A stretch of DNA of 64,000 nucleotides. It comes from Mariprofundus micogutta. GTDB lineage: Bacteria; Pseudomonadota; Zetaproteobacteria; Mariprofundales; Mariprofundaceae. The notes beneath the pieces are model-generated. The model ran no database searches. It was not told where the DNA came from and saw only the letters and a program-made list of their open reading frames with translations. The position numbers and the translations under genes were made by a program. The stretch spans positions 62,001 through 126,000 of the forward strand of contig NZ_BDFD01000004.1 of NCBI RefSeq assembly GCF_001895085.1, written 5' to 3'. Positions 37,842 to 46,589 of the stretch are shown in pieces. Numbering within the stretch: the stretch's first letter is position 1; every line of letters starts with the position of its first letter.

Positions 37842-38719
37842 ACCCTATTCAACATCTGGTCGTGATTGGCACCGGGCTTATTGGTGGTTCGGTCAGCCTT
37901 GCCTTGAAACGGGCCGGGGTGGTTCATCGTGTCACAGGTGTAGGACGCAGTCGTGAAAACCTCGAACTTGCTCAGCAACTCGGTGTGGTGGATGACTGGA
38001 CGCACGATGTTGCCAGGGCTGTTTCATCTGCCGATATGGTTCTGTTATCTGTGCCGATGAATGCTTACGAGTCCCTGTTTGCTGCGATGGCAGATCACCT
38101 GCCTGTCGGGTGTGTGGTGACTGATGCAGGCAGTACCAAACAGACGGCTATTGCGGCAGCGAAACAGATTTTACCGAACCCTGAACGATTTATTGCAGCA
38201 CATCCTATTGCGGGTACGGAACAGTCAGGCGCGGCAGCCGCGTTTGCTGAGTTGTTTGATCAACGCCTCTGTATTGTTACACCCGAATCCGATTCGGATG
38301 CGGCAGCTTTGGCACGTGTGAAAGAGATGTGGCAGCAGACTGGCAGCAGGGTAGAGGTGATGAGCGCATCTGATCATGATGAGTTTCTCGCATCCGTCAG
38401 TCATTTGCCGCACCTGGCAGCTTTCGCACTGGTCAACGCAGTCAGTAAACAGGCAACAGAGACGCAGGACCCATTCCGTTTCGCGGCTGGTGGTTTTCGT
38501 GACTTTACCCGCATTGCTTCCTCATCACCGGAAATGTGGCGTGATATTGCCCTGTGTAATCGGGACGCACTGTTGCATCAGATTGAGCTATTTCAGGTTG
38601 AATTGAATGGCCTGCGTGAAGCGCTTCTGGCTGACGACGATGAGAGACTGTTAAACGAATTTGGTGCGGCTAAAGAAGCACGTGATAACTGGCTTGCCAA
38701 ACATGGGGAAGGTTTATAA
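37838..38719 (+). CDS. tyrA: prephenate dehydrogenase
   Basis: A 293-aa NAD(P)-dependent enzyme converting prephenate (or arogenate) towards tyrosine. VVIGTGLIGGSVSLALK binds the cofactor. TDAGSTKQ, AHPIAGTEQSG with the catalytic His, and SVSHLPHLAAFAL follow the family pattern. No C-terminal ACT domain is present, so feedback control by tyrosine would have to act at the catalytic site or be absent. The GTG start overlaps hisC by GTGA, and its stop overlaps the aroA ATG. Confidence 0.94.
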   Translation: MNPIQHLVVIGTGLIGGSVSLALKRAGVVHRVTGVGRSRENLELAQQLGVVDDWTHDVARAVSSADMVLLSVPMNAYESLFAAMADHLPVGCVVTDAGSTKQTAIAAAKQILPNPERFIAAHPIAGTEQSGAAAAFAELFDQRLCIVTPESDSDAAALARVKEMWQQTGSRVEVMSASDHDEFLASVSHLPHLAAFALVNAVSKQATETQDPFRFAAGGFRDFTRIASSSPEMWRDIALCNRDALLHQIELFQVELNGLREALLADDDERLLNEFGAAKEARDNWLAKHGEGL

Positions 38720-40062
38720 TGGAGATCGGTGGAACACTGATTGCAGGTCCTGCGAAGGGGCCACTGAAAGGGGATATAGTCGTTCCCGGTGACAAATCGA
38801 TGTCACATCGCGCTGTGATGCTGGCATCTCTGGCTGATGGTGTGACAGAAATTCATGGTTTTTTGCCCGGTGAAGATAATATTTCCACGGCTCAGGTGTT
38901 TGTTGATATGGGCGTTCGTATCGAATGGCTGAATGACGAGAAAACATCGTTGCGCGTTTTCGGAGTAGGACTACATGGTCTGAAGCAACCGGATATTGTG
39001 CTCAATGCAGGCAATGCAGGCACATGTGTACGTTTAATGACCGGTGTGCTTGCCGGTCAGAGCTTTTCTTCCACCATGACTGGTGATGCCTCGCTGCGTA
39101 AACGGCCGATGAAACGCGTTGTGGATCCGGTACGTAAAATGGGGGCAATTGTTGAAGGAAACGAGGCTGGAAATCTTCTGCCGATTACTATCACTGGTGG
39201 CAAGCTTACAGCCATACACCATGTTTCCGAAGTTGCCAGTGCGCAGGTAAAATCCTGTGTGCTGCTGGCTGGTCTCTATGCCGATGGCATCACAAAGGTT
39301 AATGAGCCGAAACCGACTCGCGATCATACTGAACGTATGCTGCCACTGTTTGGACAGCCTGTTGAAGTGGCATCTGATGGTACTATTTCACTGCATCCGA
39401 CAGACAGACTGACGGCGCCTGCAGATAATGTGGTGATTCCTGCAGACCCCTCTTCTGCCTGTTTCTTCGCTGTGGCTGCAAGCCTGGTGAAAGACTCCGA
39501 TGTCACACTGAAGAGTATAGGCATCAATGATCGACGTGATGGCTGGCGTCGGGTGATGTCAGATATGGGCGCTGCCCTGTTGTTGGAAAATGAAGCCAGT
39601 GTCGGTGAGGAACCTGTAGCGGATGTACGTGTCAGATCAGGTGGCCTGCACGGCATGGTTGTTAATCCTGATGATGTGCCTGATGCAATTGATGAGTTCC
39701 CCGTTCTGTTTGCAGCGGCAGCGCTTGCTGATGGTGAATTTGTGCTTGCAGATGCTGAAGAACTGCGTGTGAAAGAGTCGGATCGCATTTCTGCCATGGC
39801 TGATGCTTTGTCTGCAGCGGGTGCTGATATTACCGAGATGCCGGATGGGGCTGTGATTCACGGGCTTGCCAGTCTCAAGGGTGATGTCGATGTCGATGCA
39901 CTGGGAGACCACCGCATTGCCATGGCAATGGCAGTGGCTGCACAACGGGCTGAAGGTGAGATCCGTATCCATAATGCGGCTGCGATTGCGACCAGTTTTC
40001 CAAACTTTGTGACGTTGGCTCAGAGCATAGGTATGAATGTGCGCTGGGCGGATGAGCAATAA
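38719..40062 (+). CDS. aroA: 3-phosphoshikimate 1-carboxyvinyltransferase (EPSP synthase)
   Basis: Sixth step of the shikimate pathway: joins shikimate 3-phosphate and phosphoenolpyruvate. The 447-aa protein shows GDKSMSHRAVML, NAGNAGTCVRLMTG and SAQVKSCVLLAGL, followed by the DEFPVLFAAAA and RVKESDR region. The wording around NAGTCVRLMTG and SAQVKS resembles the class II enzymes more than the E. coli class I form (inference from motif form). Start overlaps the tyrA stop (TAATG). Confidence 0.95.
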   Translation: MEIGGTLIAGPAKGPLKGDIVVPGDKSMSHRAVMLASLADGVTEIHGFLPGEDNISTAQVFVDMGVRIEWLNDEKTSLRVFGVGLHGLKQPDIVLNAGNAGTCVRLMTGVLAGQSFSSTMTGDASLRKRPMKRVVDPVRKMGAIVEGNEAGNLLPITITGGKLTAIHHVSEVASAQVKSCVLLAGLYADGITKVNEPKPTRDHTERMLPLFGQPVEVASDGTISLHPTDRLTAPADNVVIPADPSSACFFAVAASLVKDSDVTLKSIGINDRRDGWRRVMSDMGAALLLENEASVGEEPVADVRVRSGGLHGMVVNPDDVPDAIDEFPVLFAAAALADGEFVLADAEELRVKESDRISAMADALSAAGADITEMPDGAVIHGLASLKGDVDVDALGDHRIAMAMAVAAQRAEGEIRIHNAAAIATSFPNFVTLAQSIGMNVRWADEQ

Positions 40063-40756
40063 TATGTCCAGCTGGCAAGCCATAAGCGGACTGACAATTG
40101 CCATTGATGGACCTTCAGGCAGTGGTAAGGGGACGGTGGCAAAAATGCTGGCTGATGAGGTTGGCCTGCCTGTTCTGGATACAGGTCTGCTGTACAGGTT
40201 GGTTGGTTCTGTCGCATTAAGTCGTGATGTTGCACTGGATAGTGCAGATGCACTGGCTGATCTGGTGGATCAACTGTTGATGTCGATCGACTGGACCGTG
40301 GAAGGTGTTTTCCTGGATGGTGAAAATATTACCGGCAGTCTGCGTAGTGAACAGGTAGGGGAGGCTGCATCGAAGGTCGCTTCTCAGCCTGAAGTGCGTG
40401 AAAAACTGCTGGCTCTACAACATCAGCTGGCCAAGGCCGGTTGTATCATGGACGGGCGCGATATCGGGACGGTGGTATTACCTGATGCTCCTGCCAAGTT
40501 TTTTCTCACGGCATCTATACGCGAAAGAGCGCGTCGTCGTTGGGCACAGCTTAAAGATGATGGTGGGAGCACACTTGAAGCCGTGGTGGATGAACTGAAA
40601 ATGCGTGACCAACGAGACCGGGAACGTCAGCATGCCCCTCTCTGTCAGGCTGCGGATGCTATTACTATCGATTCGACGACGATGCGCGTCGATGATGTGG
40701 TTGATCGTATGCTCGGAGTGCTTGAACGGCGAGGGCTGATTCAGGCAGCAGCGTGA
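40052..40756 (+). CDS. cmk: cytidylate kinase
   Basis: Phosphorylates CMP and dCMP. About 234 aa, with the P-loop IDGPSGSGKGTVAKML, LDTGLLYR, DGRDIGTVVLPDA and the lid region RERARRRWAQLK, the standard Cmk set. The start is placed at the ATG 40052, which overlaps the aroA end by 11 bp and has GGGCGG before it. An ATG at 40064 is also possible, while the ATG at 40037 is too far upstream. Confidence 0.94.
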   Translation: MSNNMSSWQAISGLTIAIDGPSGSGKGTVAKMLADEVGLPVLDTGLLYRLVGSVALSRDVALDSADALADLVDQLLMSIDWTVEGVFLDGENITGSLRSEQVGEAASKVASQPEVREKLLALQHQLAKAGCIMDGRDIGTVVLPDAPAKFFLTASIRERARRRWAQLKDDGGSTLEAVVDELKMRDQRDRERQHAPLCQAADAITIDSTTMRVDDVVDRMLGVLERRGLIQAAA

Positions 40757-40771
40757 AATAGAAACGAAACA

Positions 40772-40834
40772 CCGGCAGTGAATGAGTGCTGCCGGATTAA
40801 CACAAAACTGAATAACAATTCTATAGAAGAATTG
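40772..40834 (+). promoter_or_regulatory. rpsA leader with two hairpins
   Basis: The 97-bp gap before rpsA contains CCGGCAG/CTGCCGG (40772-40795) and CAATTCT/AGAATTG (40816-40834), and only a weak ribosome binding site (GGAC) before the ATG at 40854. In E. coli the rpsA leader likewise lacks a strong Shine-Dalgarno and folds into hairpins that S1 uses to control its own translation. A similar autogenous control is inferred here. The first hairpin lacks a T-tract and is not a typical terminator. Confidence 0.45.
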
Positions 40835-40853
40835 AACTAGGACGGATAGAACA

Positions 40854-42692
40854 ATGAGTGAAGCCCAGAACTTGGAAGAAGTACAGGAAACAACTGTAGA
40901 TACACAGGAAACACCTGTAGTGGCAGAGGAAGCGCCTGCAGCGGTAGAGGAAACGCCAGTAGTAGCAGAGGAAGCAGCTGCAGAGGACACAGCTGAAGAA
41001 GAGTCATTCAAGCAGATGTTTGAGGCTTCACTGAAAGAGCAGCCCATTGTAAAACGTGGTGAAATGATCAAAGGAATGATCGTCAGCGTTAATGCAGACA
41101 CTGTGACGATGGACGTGGGTGCCAAAGGTGAAGGCACTATTCCCGTCGCAGAATTTACCCAGGCTGGCATTGATGTGCCTGCCGTCGGCGAAGAAATTGA
41201 TGCAATGGTTCAGTCGGTTGGCGGTGGTTCCGGAGTGGTGTTGTCCGTTCTGGCTGCAAAACAGCGTGAAGCCTGGACTGCGATTGAAACTGCATCTGAA
41301 AATGGTGAAGCGATTGATGCTATTGTGACAGCCGAAGTGAAAGGTGGCTTCCGTGTTAATCTTTCCGGTTTGAATGCATTTATGCCGCGCTCGGAAGCTG
41401 ATACTGATATGCATGTCAGTGCTGATCAGCTGGTTGGTAAAGCATGTAAAGTGGCCGTTCTGGAAGCACGTCGCAGACCTGAAAACATTGTGGTTTCACG
41501 TAAAAAACCAATGTCTGTTGAACGTGATGCGCAGCGTGCGGTATTTTTTGAAAGCAAAGCCGTTGGTGATAAACTGAGTGGTGAAATTAAACGCATGGCT
41601 GATTTCGGTGCCTTTGTTGATCTGGGCGGTGTGGATGCCCTGTTGCATGTTTCTGATATCTCATGGCGTCGCATTAAACACCCATCCGAGATGCTGGCTG
41701 TCGGACAGAGTGTGACGGTTGAAATCGTTAAGATGAATGCGGAAACAGGTAAAGTATCCGTGTCCATGAAGGCCCTGCAATCCGATCCATGGGAAAATGT
41801 AGCTGTTAATTATGAGGCTGGCATGCGTTTGACCGGAACGGTCCGCCGCCTGTTGGAATTCGGTGCTGTGGTTGAGATTGAACCCGGTATTGAAGGTATG
41901 ATCCATCGTTCTGAATTGAGCTGGACGAAGAATGATGTAAAACCTGCATCTGTCTTGTCTGAAGGCGATGTGGTTGATGTTGCAGTGCTCGAAGTTGATG
42001 CTGACGCCCGTCGTATCCGTCTGAGTCTGAAAGCTGTGAGTGATAATCCATGGCAGAGCTGGTTGGCTGATCATCCCATCTCTTCGCACATCACTGGAAA
42101 AATCAAGAATGTAACCGATTTCGGCTTCTTCGTACCTGTTGCTGAAGGTATGGATGGTCTGGTTCACATGGAAAATCTGTCATGGGAACAGAAAGGTGCA
42201 GAGGCACTGGCTGAATATAGTAAAGGTCAGGATGTAGAATGTGTCGTGCTTGGCGTTGATGCTGAAAAACAGCGTATTTCGCTTGGAATCAAACAGCTTT
42301 CCGGTGATCCGTTTGAATTGTTTATGTCCAGCGTCAAACGTGGTGACAGTGTGAATGGTACAGTTGCTGAACTGAATCAGGGTGGCTCGGTCATTAATCT
42401 GGCAGAGGGTGTGCAGGCATTTTTGCCAAGGCGCGAAGTACCGCGTGAACATGCGGAGCTGAAAGTCGGTGACGAAGTGGAAGCGAAGATCATCGAAGTG
42501 AATCACAAGCGCAGGCAGGTGGATCTGTCCATCCGTCAGCAGTTACGCGATGAAGAGCGTGATGCGATGCGCAACTATTCCAAGCAGGCTGCAGAAGAAT
42601 CGGCACCATCTGCATTGGCATTGCAATTGCAACGCATGCTCGAAGCCAGTGAAGCTAAAAAACCGGCTAAAAAGGCTGCCAAGAAGAAATAA
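40854..42692 (+). CDS. rpsA: 30S ribosomal protein S1
   Basis: A 612-aa RNA-binding protein that brings mRNA to the 30S subunit. Six S1 domains follow one another from about residue 63, recognisable by repeats such as RGEMIKGMIVSVNADTV, GDKLSGEIKRMADFGAFVDLGG, GMRLTGTVRRLLEFGAVVEI and SHITGKIKNVTDFGFFVPV. Compared with E. coli S1 (557 aa) it has an extra acidic N-terminal stretch of about 50 residues made of Glu, Ala, Val and Thr in short repeats (ETPVVAEEA type), and it ends in a Lys/Ala tail (KPAKKAAKKK). Gene order cmk-rpsA-ihfB is widely conserved. Confidence 0.96.
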   Translation: MSEAQNLEEVQETTVDTQETPVVAEEAPAAVEETPVVAEEAAAEDTAEEESFKQMFEASLKEQPIVKRGEMIKGMIVSVNADTVTMDVGAKGEGTIPVAEFTQAGIDVPAVGEEIDAMVQSVGGGSGVVLSVLAAKQREAWTAIETASENGEAIDAIVTAEVKGGFRVNLSGLNAFMPRSEADTDMHVSADQLVGKACKVAVLEARRRPENIVVSRKKPMSVERDAQRAVFFESKAVGDKLSGEIKRMADFGAFVDLGGVDALLHVSDISWRRIKHPSEMLAVGQSVTVEIVKMNAETGKVSVSMKALQSDPWENVAVNYEAGMRLTGTVRRLLEFGAVVEIEPGIEGMIHRSELSWTKNDVKPASVLSEGDVVDVAVLEVDADARRIRLSLKAVSDNPWQSWLADHPISSHITGKIKNVTDFGFFVPVAEGMDGLVHMENLSWEQKGAEALAEYSKGQDVECVVLGVDAEKQRISLGIKQLSGDPFELFMSSVKRGDSVNGTVAELNQGGSVINLAEGVQAFLPRREVPREHAELKVGDEVEAKIIEVNHKRRQVDLSIRQQLRDEERDAMRNYSKQAAEESAPSALALQLQRMLEASEAKKPAKKAAKKK

Positions 42693-42700
42693 AAGGACTG

Positions 42701-42735
42701 ATCAGGCCCGGATCGGCTTGCGATTCGGGCCTGAT
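42701..42735 (+). terminator. strong hairpin between rpsA and ihfB (attenuator or RNA-processing site)
   Basis: ATCAGGCCCG (42701-42710) pairs perfectly over ten bases with CGGGCCTGAT (42726-42735), eight bases after the rpsA stop. No T-tract follows (TGCC), so full termination is uncertain. It may set the ratio of rpsA to ihfB transcript or protect the 3' end of the rpsA message. Confidence 0.5.
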
Positions 42736-42813
42736 TGCCTAAGCTAGGGAGATAGTGAACCATGCTGTTCCATCATGGTTCGCTGTTTTAGAGAGGCTGG
42801 CCTGGAGGGTGTT

Positions 42814-43098
42814 ATGACAAAATCTGAATTGGTAGATATCATAGCAGAGAAACAGGAAGGTATTACCCGGCGCGAGGCTGAGGTTGTGGTTAACACGATC
42901 TTTTCAGTGATTGGTGATGCTCTCTCAGATGGCGGGCATGTAGAATTGCGCGGCTTCGGCAGCTTTACCACGAAAGAACGCAATGAACGCCTTGGCCGTA
43001 ATCCGAAAACCGGAGAATCGGTTATGGTTCCTGCTAAGGTAGTTCCTCATTTCAAACCGGGTAAGGATCTGCGTGAGAGAGTTGATCGCGCGCTTTAA
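42814..43098 (+). CDS. ihfB: integration host factor beta subunit
   Basis: A 94-aa DNA-bending protein of the HU/IHF family. MTKSELVDIIAEKQ at the start, VELRGFGSFTTKERNERLGRNPKTGE (the DNA-minor-groove arm) and the end VPHFKPGKDLRERV are diagnostic of IHF-beta. GGAGGGTGTT precedes the ATG at 42814, which is preferred over the in-frame ATG at 42775. It stands after rpsA, as in most gamma- and betaproteobacteria. Confidence 0.94.
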   Translation: MTKSELVDIIAEKQEGITRREAEVVVNTIFSVIGDALSDGGHVELRGFGSFTTKERNERLGRNPKTGESVMVPAKVVPHFKPGKDLRERVDRAL

Positions 43099-43111
43099 AA
43101 TCCCTTCATCA

Positions 43112-43423
43112 ATGAGTGGTCTGAATTCAGTCAACTGGATTAACGTACTCCTGGTCATTGTGCTGACATCGTTTGCGACGATGTTTGCTCTGGCCAATCT
43201 TACTCCTGTTCATATTAGGTTTCTTGGCGTTTCTAGCGCATCTATTCCAATCTATGTGCCGGTTTTTATCGCATTCATGCTCGGTTTTTTCGGCGGTGTA
43301 TTGTCTCTGAGTTTTTCCCGGCGCAAGCATAAACTAGAGATCGCTCGCTTGCGGGATGAAAATGAACGCTTGCAACAGGAAGTGGATAATTTGCGCAATA
43401 TCCCATTGCAAGACGACGTATGA
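43112..43423 (+). CDS. lapA: LapA-like (DUF1049) inner-membrane protein
   Basis: A 103-aa protein with two hydrophobic segments (about residues 8-30 and 47-70) and a cytoplasmic tail that forms a coiled coil (RRKHKLEIARLRDENERLQQEV). The motif LANLTPVHIRFLG is typical of LapA. Length with the ATG at 43112 matches E. coli LapA (102 aa); an in-frame GTG at 43073 overlaps ihfB and is less likely. It overlaps lapB by 4 bp, as expected for the LapA-LapB pair. Confidence 0.85.
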   Translation: MSGLNSVNWINVLLVIVLTSFATMFALANLTPVHIRFLGVSSASIPIYVPVFIAFMLGFFGGVLSLSFSRRKHKLEIARLRDENERLQQEVDNLRNIPLQDDV

Positions 43424-44559
43424 ATACACTATTACTGGCGATTACCGCCATCGCACTGGTGGTGCTGCTGGCTCTGGTGTTGCGCCCATTACAAGAAGAA
43501 GCCAAGCCTGAGCAGGAAGAAGATGAACGCATCTCTCCTCTGTTACGTGGTATCAATTATCTATTGTCCGATGAGCCGGATCGCGCATTACAGGAGATGG
43601 TACAGGTGGCTCGTCTCAGATCGGAGGCTGCCGATGTGTATATGGCACTCGGTGAAATGTTCCGCTCCAAAGGTGAAATAGGTCGTGCAGTGCGCATTCA
43701 CCAAAATCTGCTGGCACGTCCGGATCTGCCAAAGTCGATGCATTTACAGGCACATCTGGCTCTGGCTATCGATTTTCAGACTGGTGGTTTGCTTGATCGA
43801 GCCTTGTATCAATATCGCAAAGCGCTTGATATTCAGTCTGATCATGCTGGCGCATTGGAAGCAAGCCTGCGAATTCGCGAGCAGAGTTCCGAGTGGCTTG
43901 CTGCTGAAGAGCTATTATCGCGGTTGGAGCAGGTGCGCAGGGAATCTTATGGATCTCACCGCGCCTATCTGTTTTCCGAGATGGCCAGGCAATGCTGTAA
44001 CGAATCTGATTATGAAGGTGCACATGGTTATGCTGACCAGGCAATGGCATTGGACCAGTCGTGTGCACCTGCCCGAATGGTGGAGATTGAGTTGGCTCTG
44101 AGGGATCATGATTTTGATAAAGCCGGAGTCGGTATTTCTGCACTCAGGGAACACTCCCGCGAGCATTTTCCTCTGATTATTCAGATATTACTTCAATATG
44201 ATGATTATTACAGTTCAGAAGGTGTGAATCTGCTGCATGCATTCTGGCAACAGGGAAGGGATGCAGAGCTTGCTCTGGCATGGATGGAGGCTGTAGGGCG
44301 GGATCGCTCAAGCGCGGAAGCGCAGGCCTTGTGCGCAGAACTAGGTTTTGTGCCCAATTCACTGCGCGAATCACTGCGTTTGAATGCAGTTCTTGGTGAC
44401 GAGTCCGATGCACATGCCCGGTTTTCCAGACAGTGGCGTAAAAGCGCCAAGAACTATGCCTGTGAGCAATGTGGTGTTGAAGTGGTAGAGGTGCGCTGGC
44501 AGTGCCCTCAATGCCATTCATGGGGCACGCTGCATCCGAAGTCCGAGGAGAGTATTTAA
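43420..44559 (+). CDS. lapB: LapB (YciM) lipopolysaccharide assembly protein
   Basis: A 379-aa protein with an N-terminal membrane anchor (residues 1-20), a run of TPR helices (for example YLLSDEPDRALQEM, YMALGEMFRSKGEIGRAVRIHQ, ALYQYRKALDIQSDHAGALEA) and a C-terminal rubredoxin-like zinc site YACEQCG/WQCPQCHSWG. In E. coli LapB works with FtsH to control LpxC turnover and thus LPS amount. Linkage here to lapA and to the large O-antigen locus is consistent with that. Stop overlaps the pyrF start (TAATG). Confidence 0.93.
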   Translation: MNTLLLAITAIALVVLLALVLRPLQEEAKPEQEEDERISPLLRGINYLLSDEPDRALQEMVQVARLRSEAADVYMALGEMFRSKGEIGRAVRIHQNLLARPDLPKSMHLQAHLALAIDFQTGGLLDRALYQYRKALDIQSDHAGALEASLRIREQSSEWLAAEELLSRLEQVRRESYGSHRAYLFSEMARQCCNESDYEGAHGYADQAMALDQSCAPARMVEIELALRDHDFDKAGVGISALREHSREHFPLIIQILLQYDDYYSSEGVNLLHAFWQQGRDAELALAWMEAVGRDRSSAEAQALCAELGFVPNSLRESLRLNAVLGDESDAHARFSRQWRKSAKNYACEQCGVEVVEVRWQCPQCHSWGTLHPKSEESI

Positions 44560-45248
44560 TGCCGGATAACAGAATGAAAGACAGACTGATGGTGGCTCTG
44601 GATGTTAACCACCGCGATGCAGCACTGGCTATGCGTGATCAGCTTGGTGATTCAGTAGGCTGGTTGAAAGTGGGGCTGCGCCTGTTTGTGGCTGAGGGGC
44701 CCGAGCTGGTTCGTGACTTGAATACGTCGCATAAGCTGTTTCTTGACCTGAAATTTCACGATATTCCTAACACTGTAGCTCAGGCTGTCGAAAGTGCCGG
44801 TGGTCTCGGTGTGGATATGATCAATGTGCATGCCGGTGGTGGGGAAGAGATGCTCGCTTCTGCTGCAAAAGCCGCAGCCAATTTTCCGGATATGAAGTTG
44901 ATCGCAGTGACTGTGTTGACTAGTGATCCGATGCCGAAAGAGCAGGCGCGGGTTGTGGCACTGGAGCGTGCAAAGCTGGCGCATGATGCAGGCCTTGATG
45001 GCATTGTCTGCAGTGTGCATGAAGCTGCCGCGATTAAACAAACATGTGGCACCAATTTTATTACTGTTACCCCGGGTATCCGCTGGGGTGGACAGGATAC
45101 TCAGGATCAGAAACGGGTGGCCGATCCTGCCTCTGCAATTACGGGTGGCTCCGATTACCTGGTGGTAGGGCGTCCGATTCTGCATGCGCCGAACCCGCGT
45201 GATGCAGCTCTGGAAGCTCTGGCGATGATGGAGTCTGTGACTGCCTGA
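44559..45248 (+). CDS. pyrF: orotidine-5'-phosphate decarboxylase
   Basis: Last step of UMP synthesis. The 229-aa TIM-barrel enzyme has LMVALDVNHRDAA, WLKVGLRLFVAEGPEL, the catalytic signature DLKFHDIPNTVAQAV, and TPGIRWGG near the end with VVGRPI for phosphate binding. The start overlaps the lapB stop, with GAGGAGAG upstream; the upstream in-frame ATG at 44502 lies inside lapB and is not used. lapAB-pyrF is a conserved order. Confidence 0.95.
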   Translation: MPDNRMKDRLMVALDVNHRDAALAMRDQLGDSVGWLKVGLRLFVAEGPELVRDLNTSHKLFLDLKFHDIPNTVAQAVESAGGLGVDMINVHAGGGEEMLASAAKAAANFPDMKLIAVTVLTSDPMPKEQARVVALERAKLAHDAGLDGIVCSVHEAAAIKQTCGTNFITVTPGIRWGGQDTQDQKRVADPASAITGGSDYLVVGRPILHAPNPRDAALEALAMMESVTA

Positions 45249-46420
45249 TGAGTCAAAACAATTACGAATCAACGCTAGCCTCATATTCCTGTCGTACAGC
45301 TGATTCTCGCGGACGTGTATATGACGAGCCTGAATCCCCGCACCGCAACCCTTTTCAGCGTGATCGTGACCGTATCATTCATTCTACGGCATTTCGCCGC
45401 CTGGAATACAAGACTCAGGTATTTGTAAACCATGAAGGGGATCATTATCGCACGCGGCTGACGCACTCCATTGAGGTGGCTCAGATTGCCCGTTCTATCT
45501 GCCGCTCTATGCATCTGCATGAAGATCTGGCCGAGGCGGTGGCATTGGCACACGACCTTGGCCATACGCCTTTCGGTCATTCTGGTCAGGATGCTCTGGA
45601 TGAAGTGATGAAGCCATACGGAGGATTTGAGCATAACCGCCAGTCACTGCGCATCGTAGAAGAGTTGGAGCATAAATACGCGGCTTTTACCGGTTTGAAT
45701 CTCTCCTATGAAACCCGCGAAGGCATTGTGAAACACCATTCAGCTTATGACACGCCGAAGAACATTGATCTGGCACATTATAATCTGCATGAACAGCCAG
45801 CGCTGGAAGCACAGATAGGAAACCTTGCTGACGAGATTGCCTATAACAATCACGATATTGATGATGGTTACAGGGCCGGCATGCTCTCTATTGATGAGCT
45901 GATTAAGCTTGAGCTGTTCGGTAGTAATTATGAAAAAGTGGAAGCAGAATTCCCTGATGCATCTGAACGTTTGAAGGTGAATGAAACAGTACGTCATATG
46001 ATTAATGATCTGATTGTCGATGTCATTGAAGAAACCCGCCATCGTATCAGGGAATTGAATGTTAAAAGCTTTGAGGATGTACGCAGGTCTCCGGCACCAC
46101 TGGTCGGTTTCTCAAAACATGTGCGCCGTATGAATGGTGAGTTGAAGAAGTTCCTGTATAAGAATATGTACCGTCATTACCGCGTAGCACGCATGGCCAA
46201 TAAGGCAGAGCGGGTGATTCGCGAAATCTTTGAAGTGTACATGGATTGTCCTGCCATGTTGCCGGAAAATCAGCAGGATGAAATGCGCATGGCTAAAATA
46301 GTTGGTGGTCTGACCGATGTTCGCCAGGCGCGCATCATTGCAGATTACATTGCCGGCATGACTGATCGTTATGCCCTGGAAGAGCACGAGCGATTGTTTA
46401 ACGTGAACGTCCGTCCATAA
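45248..46420 (+). CDS. dgt: dGTPase-like HD-domain triphosphohydrolase
   Basis: A 390-aa HD-superfamily hydrolase that splits dNTPs to deoxynucleoside and triphosphate. RDRIIHSTAFRRLEYKTQVF and RTRLTHSIEVAQIARSI carry the first His. LAHDLGHTPFGHSGQ holds the HD pair, and NRQSLRIVEEL and DEIAYNNHDIDDG the remaining metal-binding Asp. Length and order match the short dGTPase-like group, not the longer E. coli Dgt. ATG overlaps the pyrF stop (TGATG). It is the last gene of the operon; the 169-bp convergent gap that follows holds only a small TGCTT/AAGCA hairpin near 46557. Confidence 0.9.
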   Translation: MSQNNYESTLASYSCRTADSRGRVYDEPESPHRNPFQRDRDRIIHSTAFRRLEYKTQVFVNHEGDHYRTRLTHSIEVAQIARSICRSMHLHEDLAEAVALAHDLGHTPFGHSGQDALDEVMKPYGGFEHNRQSLRIVEELEHKYAAFTGLNLSYETREGIVKHHSAYDTPKNIDLAHYNLHEQPALEAQIGNLADEIAYNNHDIDDGYRAGMLSIDELIKLELFGSNYEKVEAEFPDASERLKVNETVRHMINDLIVDVIEETRHRIRELNVKSFEDVRRSPAPLVGFSKHVRRMNGELKKFLYKNMYRHYRVARMANKAERVIREIFEVYMDCPAMLPENQQDEMRMAKIVGGLTDVRQARIIADYIAGMTDRYALEEHERLFNVNVRP

Positions 46421-46589
46421 TTTGTGTCCGCATTGATTGTTCAGTGCGAAGAAAATAATTTCCCGCATCAAATGTACTACAGCTTTTCGATATATCCGTG
46501 TTTTGTTGGGTTCTGACTAAAAGAGGGTGAGGGGTAAGATTATTACTGTTCTTTCTGCTTGGGGAAGCATAGCGATCTCTGGTAACGGT

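Noticed and set aside
46421-46589. A terminator between the convergent dgt and PP2C genes.
   Set aside because: The only stem found (TGCTT/AAGCA near 46557) is five pairs long and lacks a T-tract on either strand.
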